8,757 nt of DNA. Source: an uncultured Bacillota bacterium. GTDB lineage: Bacteria > Bacillota > Dehalobacteriia > UBA4068. This document shows, in pieces, positions 6,095-8,757 of the stretch. A program made the translations under genes and the position numbers. Numbering within the stretch: position 1 is the stretch's first letter; every line of letters starts with the position of its first letter. A model generated the notes under the pieces. That model had not been told where the DNA came from. It did no database searches and saw only the letters and a list, made by a program, of their open reading frames with translations. The stretch spans positions 1 to 8,757 of the forward strand of contig CAKQQU010000056.1 in the NCBI GenBank assembly GCA_934271085.1. Direction: 5' to 3'.

Positions 6095-6997
6095 ATGTGC
6101 GGTTTAAGCTATAAAAACTGCCGCCTATGCCCGCGCGAATGCGGCGCTGACCGTGCAAATGGTGAAGTTGGCTTCTGCGGTATGGGTGATGATCCTGTTC
6201 TGGGGCTGGCAGCTCTCCATTACTGGGAGGAACCATGCATTTCCGGAGAAAAGGGTACAGGGGCTGTTTTTTTCAGCGGTTGCAATCTGGGATGCCCCTA
6301 TTGCCAGAACCAAAAACTTACCCGGGAAAAATTCGGCGCCCAAATAGATGCCAAAAGACTGCGCCAGATATTTTTTGAGCTTATAGATAAGGGCGCCACC
6401 AGCATTGACCTGGTTAACCCCACTCATTTTCTGCCATCTGTCATTGAAGCTCTGTCCCCGCCGCTGCCGGTGCCTGTTATCTATAATTGCAGCGGTTATG
6501 AGAAAGCTGAAACCATAAAATACCTGGAAGGCAAGATCGATATTTATTTGCCGGATTTTAAGTATGCCGACGAAAATCTGGCCCAAGAATTATCAGGTAT
6601 AGATAATTATGCTGATAATGCCAAGGCAGCTATAAAAGAAATGTTTCGCCAGACCGGTAATTACCGGCTGTCCGCAAAGGGTTTACTGCAGAATGGCGTG
6701 CTCATACGGCATTTGATACTACCCGGACAGTTGGATAATACCTTCGATGTAATCGATTGGCTGGTAGAAAACTTCCCCCCGGGAGCGGTGCTGTTTTCAC
6801 TTATGGGACAATATATGCCCGCCGGTGACCTGAGCCGCTTTCCCTGGCTGCAAAGAAAACTTACAGCGGAAGAATATCAGCGGGCTCAGGACTACCTGCT
6901 TGCCTTGGGCTGGGAGGATGGTTATTTGCAGGAGCTTTCTTCCTCATCAGACGAGTTTTTGCCCGATTTTGATCTAAGCGGGGTATTACACTTATAA
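6095..6997 (+). CDS. Radical SAM protein, PflX-like (COG1313 type)
   Basis: This 300-residue protein carries the radical SAM [4Fe-4S] motif Cys63-x3-Cys67-x2-Cys70 in SGCNLGCPYCQN. An N-terminal cysteine cluster (Cys9, Cys12, Cys16, Cys28) in CRLCPRECGADR...GFCG could hold another iron-sulfur cluster. The blocks NPTHFLP (108-114), YNCSGYE (130-136), IYLPDFKY (150-157), IRHLILPG (204-211) and SLMGQYMP (235-242) are typical of the PflX group, which resembles pyruvate formate-lyase activating enzymes but has no proven substrate. The ATG comes one base after the stop of the DUF47 gene and has only a weak ribosome site (GAAG in the preceding codons), so translation is probably coupled. No glycyl-radical enzyme is in the window. 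Its place behind phosphate genes does not explain its role. Confidence 0.88.
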   Translation: MCGLSYKNCRLCPRECGADRANGEVGFCGMGDDPVLGLAALHYWEEPCISGEKGTGAVFFSGCNLGCPYCQNQKLTREKFGAQIDAKRLRQIFFELIDKGATSIDLVNPTHFLPSVIEALSPPLPVPVIYNCSGYEKAETIKYLEGKIDIYLPDFKYADENLAQELSGIDNYADNAKAAIKEMFRQTGNYRLSAKGLLQNGVLIRHLILPGQLDNTFDVIDWLVENFPPGAVLFSLMGQYMPAGDLSRFPWLQRKLTAEEYQRAQDYLLALGWEDGYLQELSSSSDEFLPDFDLSGVLHL

Positions 6998-7000
6998 TAG

Positions 7001-7037
7001 AAGCAGCTTATCCCTACAAATGCGGGATAAGCTGCTT
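7001..7037. terminator. Convergent hairpin terminator, 14-bp perfect stem
   Basis: AAGCAGCTTATCCC (7001-7014) and its exact reverse complement (7024-7037) flank a 9-nt loop. The following T-tract is weak on both strands. The hairpin lies in the 48 bp between the stop of the radical SAM gene and the TAA of the alkyltransferase when the latter is read through its TGA. It is therefore well placed to end both transcripts. Confidence 0.8.
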
Positions 7038-7045
7038 TATTGCTG

Positions 7046-7540
7046 TTATCTGCAATATTTTGCTTCCAGATCAAGCAGTTGTTTTTTTATAGCAAGTCCG
7101 CCGCCAAAGCCTACCAACGAGCCGTCCGACCCGATAATGCGGTGTCAGGGAATGATGATCAGAATATCATTGCGGTTATTGGCGCCGCCTACCGCCCTGC
7201 ATGCTTTTGGTTTGCCGATACGCCGGGCTATCTGGCCATAGCTGGCAGTTTGGCCATAGGGCACCTGCTGCAGTTCCTTCCATACCAGAAGCTGAAATGC
7301 AGTTCCCCTGGGGCGCAAGGGTATGTCGAACTGTTTGCGCTGACCGCTGAAATATTGGCTGAGCTGCTGCCATGTTTCCCGATGCAGGCGGGTTTCCGCA
7401 GCGGATGCAGGATGCCCGGTATTTGCAAGAAAAATACGGGTGATGGCTCCATCTTCTGCAGTTATTCCCAGCTTTCCCAGGGGGCTGGGATAATAACAGG
7501 TATTGCCGACATTTTCAAAAGCTTTATCTTTAGGTTCCAT
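7046..7540 (-). CDS. ogt: O6-alkylguanine-DNA alkyltransferase with in-frame UGA (probable selenocysteine) at the acceptor site
   Basis: This would be a 164-residue MGMT/Ogt-family repair protein that takes alkyl groups from O6-alkylguanine onto its own active-site residue. An N-terminal RNase H-like domain (residues 1-75) is followed by the DNA-binding alkyltransferase domain: PLRPRGTAFQLLVWKELQQVPYG (74-96), SYGQIARRIG with Tyr101, and KPKACRAVGGANNRN with Arg115 (arginine finger) and Asn124. Then comes IIIP-[TGA]-HRIIGSDGSLVGFGGG. The TGA (7145-7147) replaces exactly the catalytic Cys codon of P-C-H-R. The frame continues for 32 codons to TAA at 7046-7048. Spacing to the human enzyme is exact: Tyr114/Arg128/Asn137/Cys145/His146/Glu172 map to Tyr101/Arg115/Asn124/position 132/His133/Glu159. 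Other genes here use TGA as stop, so selenocysteine is the best reading; a nonsense mutation is the alternative. The ATG at 7538-7540 is chosen for GGAGG 5 nt before it. An upstream ATG at 7552 lacks a ribosome site. Confidence 0.85.
7113..7138 (-). promoter_or_regulatory. Candidate bacterial SECIS element directly after the in-frame UGA
   Basis: In the mRNA, 17 nt separate the UGA from a loop GGAC (7127-7124). The loop is closed by a 6-bp stem CGGGUC/GGCUCG (7133-7128 with 7123-7118), with two G-U pairs. Below a U-U mismatch (7134/7117), AUUA (7138-7135) pairs with UGGU (7116-7113). Known bacterial SECIS elements lie in the coding region just after the UGA, have a small apical loop with a G in its first two positions, and place that loop roughly 16-37 nt after the UGA. 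All three traits are met. Pairing was found by eye, without folding energy. Confidence 0.65.
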
Positions 7541-7544
7541 AAAT

Positions 7545-7549
7545 ACCTC
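7545..7549 (-). promoter_or_regulatory. Ribosome binding site of the alkyltransferase gene
   Basis: GGAGG on the minus strand lies 5 nt before the ATG at 7538-7540. It overlaps the codons that would follow the alternative upstream ATG at 7550-7552, making that longer start unlikely. Confidence 0.7.
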
Positions 7550-7559
7550 CATGACAGCG

Positions 7560-7599
7560 GGGGCTGATTATATTTGCAAGGGGCTGATTATATTTGCAG
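7560..7599. repeat. 20-bp perfect tandem duplication upstream of the alkyltransferase
   Basis: Two head-to-tail copies of a 20-bp unit lie at 7560-7579 and 7580-7599; 19 of 20 bases are identical and only the last base differs. On the minus strand each copy contains TATAAT (7567-7572 and 7587-7592). The nearer box would start transcription around 7560, about 20 nt before the ATG. Neither box has a good -35 sequence at 16-18 bp, so promoter activity is only suggested. The period is about two helix turns, which would also suit paired protein binding sites. Confidence 0.85.
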
Positions 7600-7635
7600 A
7601 AAAGAGCAAGCCGCCATAAGCAGCCTGCTCTTTTT
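7600..7635 (-). terminator. Probable terminator of the acyl-CoA synthetase gene
   Basis: AAAAGAGCA (7600-7608) and TGCTCTTTT (7626-7634) form a 9-bp stem around a 17-nt loop. On the minus strand the 3' arm ends in four T. The hairpin lies about 50 bp after the synthetase stop and immediately before the tandem repeat, separating that transcript from the alkyltransferase gene. The rest of 7541-7681 holds nothing else recognisable. Confidence 0.65.
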
Positions 7636-7681
7636 ATTTGAGAAGAATTCAGAACATTGCTCCTGCTTTGGGCCGTCAGGC

Positions 7682-8757
7682 CTAGCTGATAGCTGTGGCG
7701 CCGCTTTCTTCTGCTTCAGGTATCATGACTTCGGTCAGTTCCTGTTCCTGAGCCTTGGCTTGGGCGGCAGCAGTTCTTCTGTCCGCTTCTTCTTTTTCCA
7801 GAACGCGGAAAGCAACTTTACCTACCAAAGTTCTGGGAAGCTCTTCCCGGAACTCAATATCGTAGGGCATGGCATATTTGGCAATATTCTTGCGTGCGTA
7901 AGCCAGCAATTCTTCCTTGACTTCATCGCTGGGCGCTATTTCTGGTTTAAGCTGGATAAAAGCTTTGACCTTTTGCATTTTATAATCGTCAGGCACGCCT
8001 ATTATGCAGCTCATAAGTACTTTGTCGTGAGCGTCAAAAATATTTTCCAGCTGCGAAGGATAGATATTATAACCGGAGCTGACTATCATCCTTTTGATAC
8101 GCTGGCGGAAATAGATGAAACCATCTGCATCCATAATGCCCAGATCGCCGGTGTGCAGCCAAATTCTGCCGTCAGGATGGCGTTGAAGAGTTTTGGCGGT
8201 TTCCTCAGGATGATTTACGTATTCCATCATAACAGTAGGACCGCTGAGGCAGATTTCGCCTTCTTCGCCGTAAGGTACCTCGTCGGTTGTATTAACAGCG
8301 CATATCTGATAATAAGTATCGGGGAAGGGGAGACCAATACTGCCTTCTCTGCTTGTTGTATAGGGGGTGAGGCAGGAGGCTGTAACGCACTCGGTGGTTC
8401 CGTAACCTTCACGGATGACAACATTTGCCTTATGTTCAGTCAGGAATTTGTCAAATTTCTTTTTCAATTCGATGGAAAGGGAATCGCCGCCGGAAAATAC
8501 GCCCTTGAGACAGCTAAGATCCACATCGTTCATATCCGGATTGCGGAGCAGAGCTTCGTAAAGCGTGGGCACTCCGGCAATGTAATTGGGCTGCTGCTTG
8601 CGAAGCAGCTCTGCATAGGTCTGGGCATTGAATCTGGGTACGAGTATGCATTCGCCGCCCTGGGTAAGGAAAGTGTGGATACTGATGCCCAGGCCGAAGC
8701 CATGGAAAATAGGCATTACTGAAAGAACCCTGTCTCCCGGTTTAAAATGGGTATCCA
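7682..8757 (-). CDS. AMP-forming acyl-CoA synthetase (long-chain fatty acid-CoA ligase-like), C-terminal part
   Basis: About 358 codons of an ANL-superfamily adenylating enzyme are present; the N terminus lies beyond the right edge. The frame is open through 8757. Visible motifs in order are: MPIFHGFGLG (from 8716), SGGDSL, the adenine-site motif EGYGTTE (about 8390-8410), LHTGDLG with the ribose-binding Asp, the hinge region RQRIKRMIVSSGYNIYP, and PRTLVGKV with the C-terminal catalytic lysine (codon 7817-7819). Such enzymes activate a carboxylic acid with ATP and transfer it to CoA. The sequence resembles fatty-acyl ligases, but the chain length is not readable here. After the usual end it carries a tail of about 35 residues rich in Ala, Gln and Glu (ADRRTAAAQAKAQEQELTE...), absent from most relatives I know. 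The stop is TAG at 7682-7684, followed by a hairpin at 7600-7635. Confidence 0.9.
   Translation of the reverse strand, partial: DTHFKPGDRVLSVMPIFHGFGLGISIHTFLTQGGECILVPRFNAQTYAELLRKQQPNYIAGVPTLYEALLRNPDMNDVDLSCLKGVFSGGDSLSIELKKKFDKFLTEHKANVVIREGYGTTECVTASCLTPYTTSREGSIGLPFPDTYYQICAVNTTDEVPYGEEGEICLSGPTVMMEYVNHPEETAKTLQRHPDGRIWLHTGDLGIMDADGFIYFRQRIKRMIVSSGYNIYPSQLENIFDAHDKVLMSCIIGVPDDYKMQKVKAFIQLKPEIAPSDEVKEELLAYARKNIAKYAMPYDIEFREELPRTLVGKVAFRVLEKEEADRRTAAAQAKAQEQELTEVMIPEAEESGATAIS

Noticed and set aside
7145..7147. TGA read as tryptophan or glycine by an alternative genetic code
   Set aside because: TGA ends rsmA, the exonuclease, dacF and the DUF47 gene at the expected family lengths, and no other gene has an internal TGA.
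7145..7552. Alkyltransferase ending at the TGA as a truncated gene or pseudogene
   Set aside because: Conserved coding continues in the same frame for 32 codons beyond the TGA, the TGA sits exactly on the catalytic Cys codon, a SECIS-like hairpin follows, and no other damage is present. A single nonsense mutation or sequencing error stays possible but is less likely.
7560..7599. CRISPR array
   Set aside because: There are only two directly adjacent copies with no spacers and no cas genes; it is a simple tandem duplication.
7574..8722. Long plus-strand open frame of 382 codons
   Set aside because: It is the antisense shadow of the acyl-CoA synthetase, which has every ligase motif on the minus strand. 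The shadow has no recognisable domain.

Overview
The window holds ten protein-coding genes, two of them cut by the window edges, packed with very little spacer. All are ordinary bacterial chromosomal genes. Nothing visible points to a phage, transposon, CRISPR array, rRNA or tRNA. Strong AAAGGAGG-type ribosome sites, a DacF-like D,D-carboxypeptidase, a PiT/DUF47 phosphate pair, a PflX-type radical SAM protein and a C_GCAxxG_C_C protein suggest an anaerobic Firmicute, possibly one of the Negativicutes. That placement is inference and is not tested. TGA is used as the stop of rsmA, the exonuclease, dacF and the DUF47 gene, so the organism reads TGA as stop.

Left part (1-2551): the 3' end of rsmA (+) overlaps tail to tail with a small cysteine-rich C_GCAxxG_C_C protein (-). 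Only 30 bp away, and divergent from it, is exodeoxyribonuclease III (+). Its stop codon directly abuts the stop codon of a secreted D-alanyl-D-alanine carboxypeptidase (-). Middle part (2552-4393): a lipocalin-like CrtC/AttH-family protein (+), probably with a TTG start, converges through a shared hairpin terminator on a macro-domain ADP-ribosyl hydrolase (-). Right part (4394-6997): a three-gene (+) operon encodes a PiT phosphate transporter, its DUF47/PhoU-like partner and a PflX-type radical SAM protein, and ends at a 14-bp perfect hairpin.

The main discovery is at 7046-7540 (-): an O6-alkylguanine-DNA alkyltransferase whose catalytic cysteine codon, in the invariant P-C-H-R motif, is an in-frame TGA. 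The frame stays open and conserved for 32 more codons, to a TAA just before the shared terminator. Directly downstream of the TGA, the mRNA can fold into a bacterial-SECIS-like hairpin with a GGAC loop starting 18 nt after the UGA. The best reading is a selenocysteine-containing DNA repair alkyltransferase. Standard gene calling would truncate it at the TGA and lose the active site. Upstream of it are a 20-bp tandem duplication carrying TATAAT-like boxes and a hairpin that ends a partial acyl-CoA synthetase gene (-), which runs off the right edge.

No stretch longer than about 140 bp lacks a gene.
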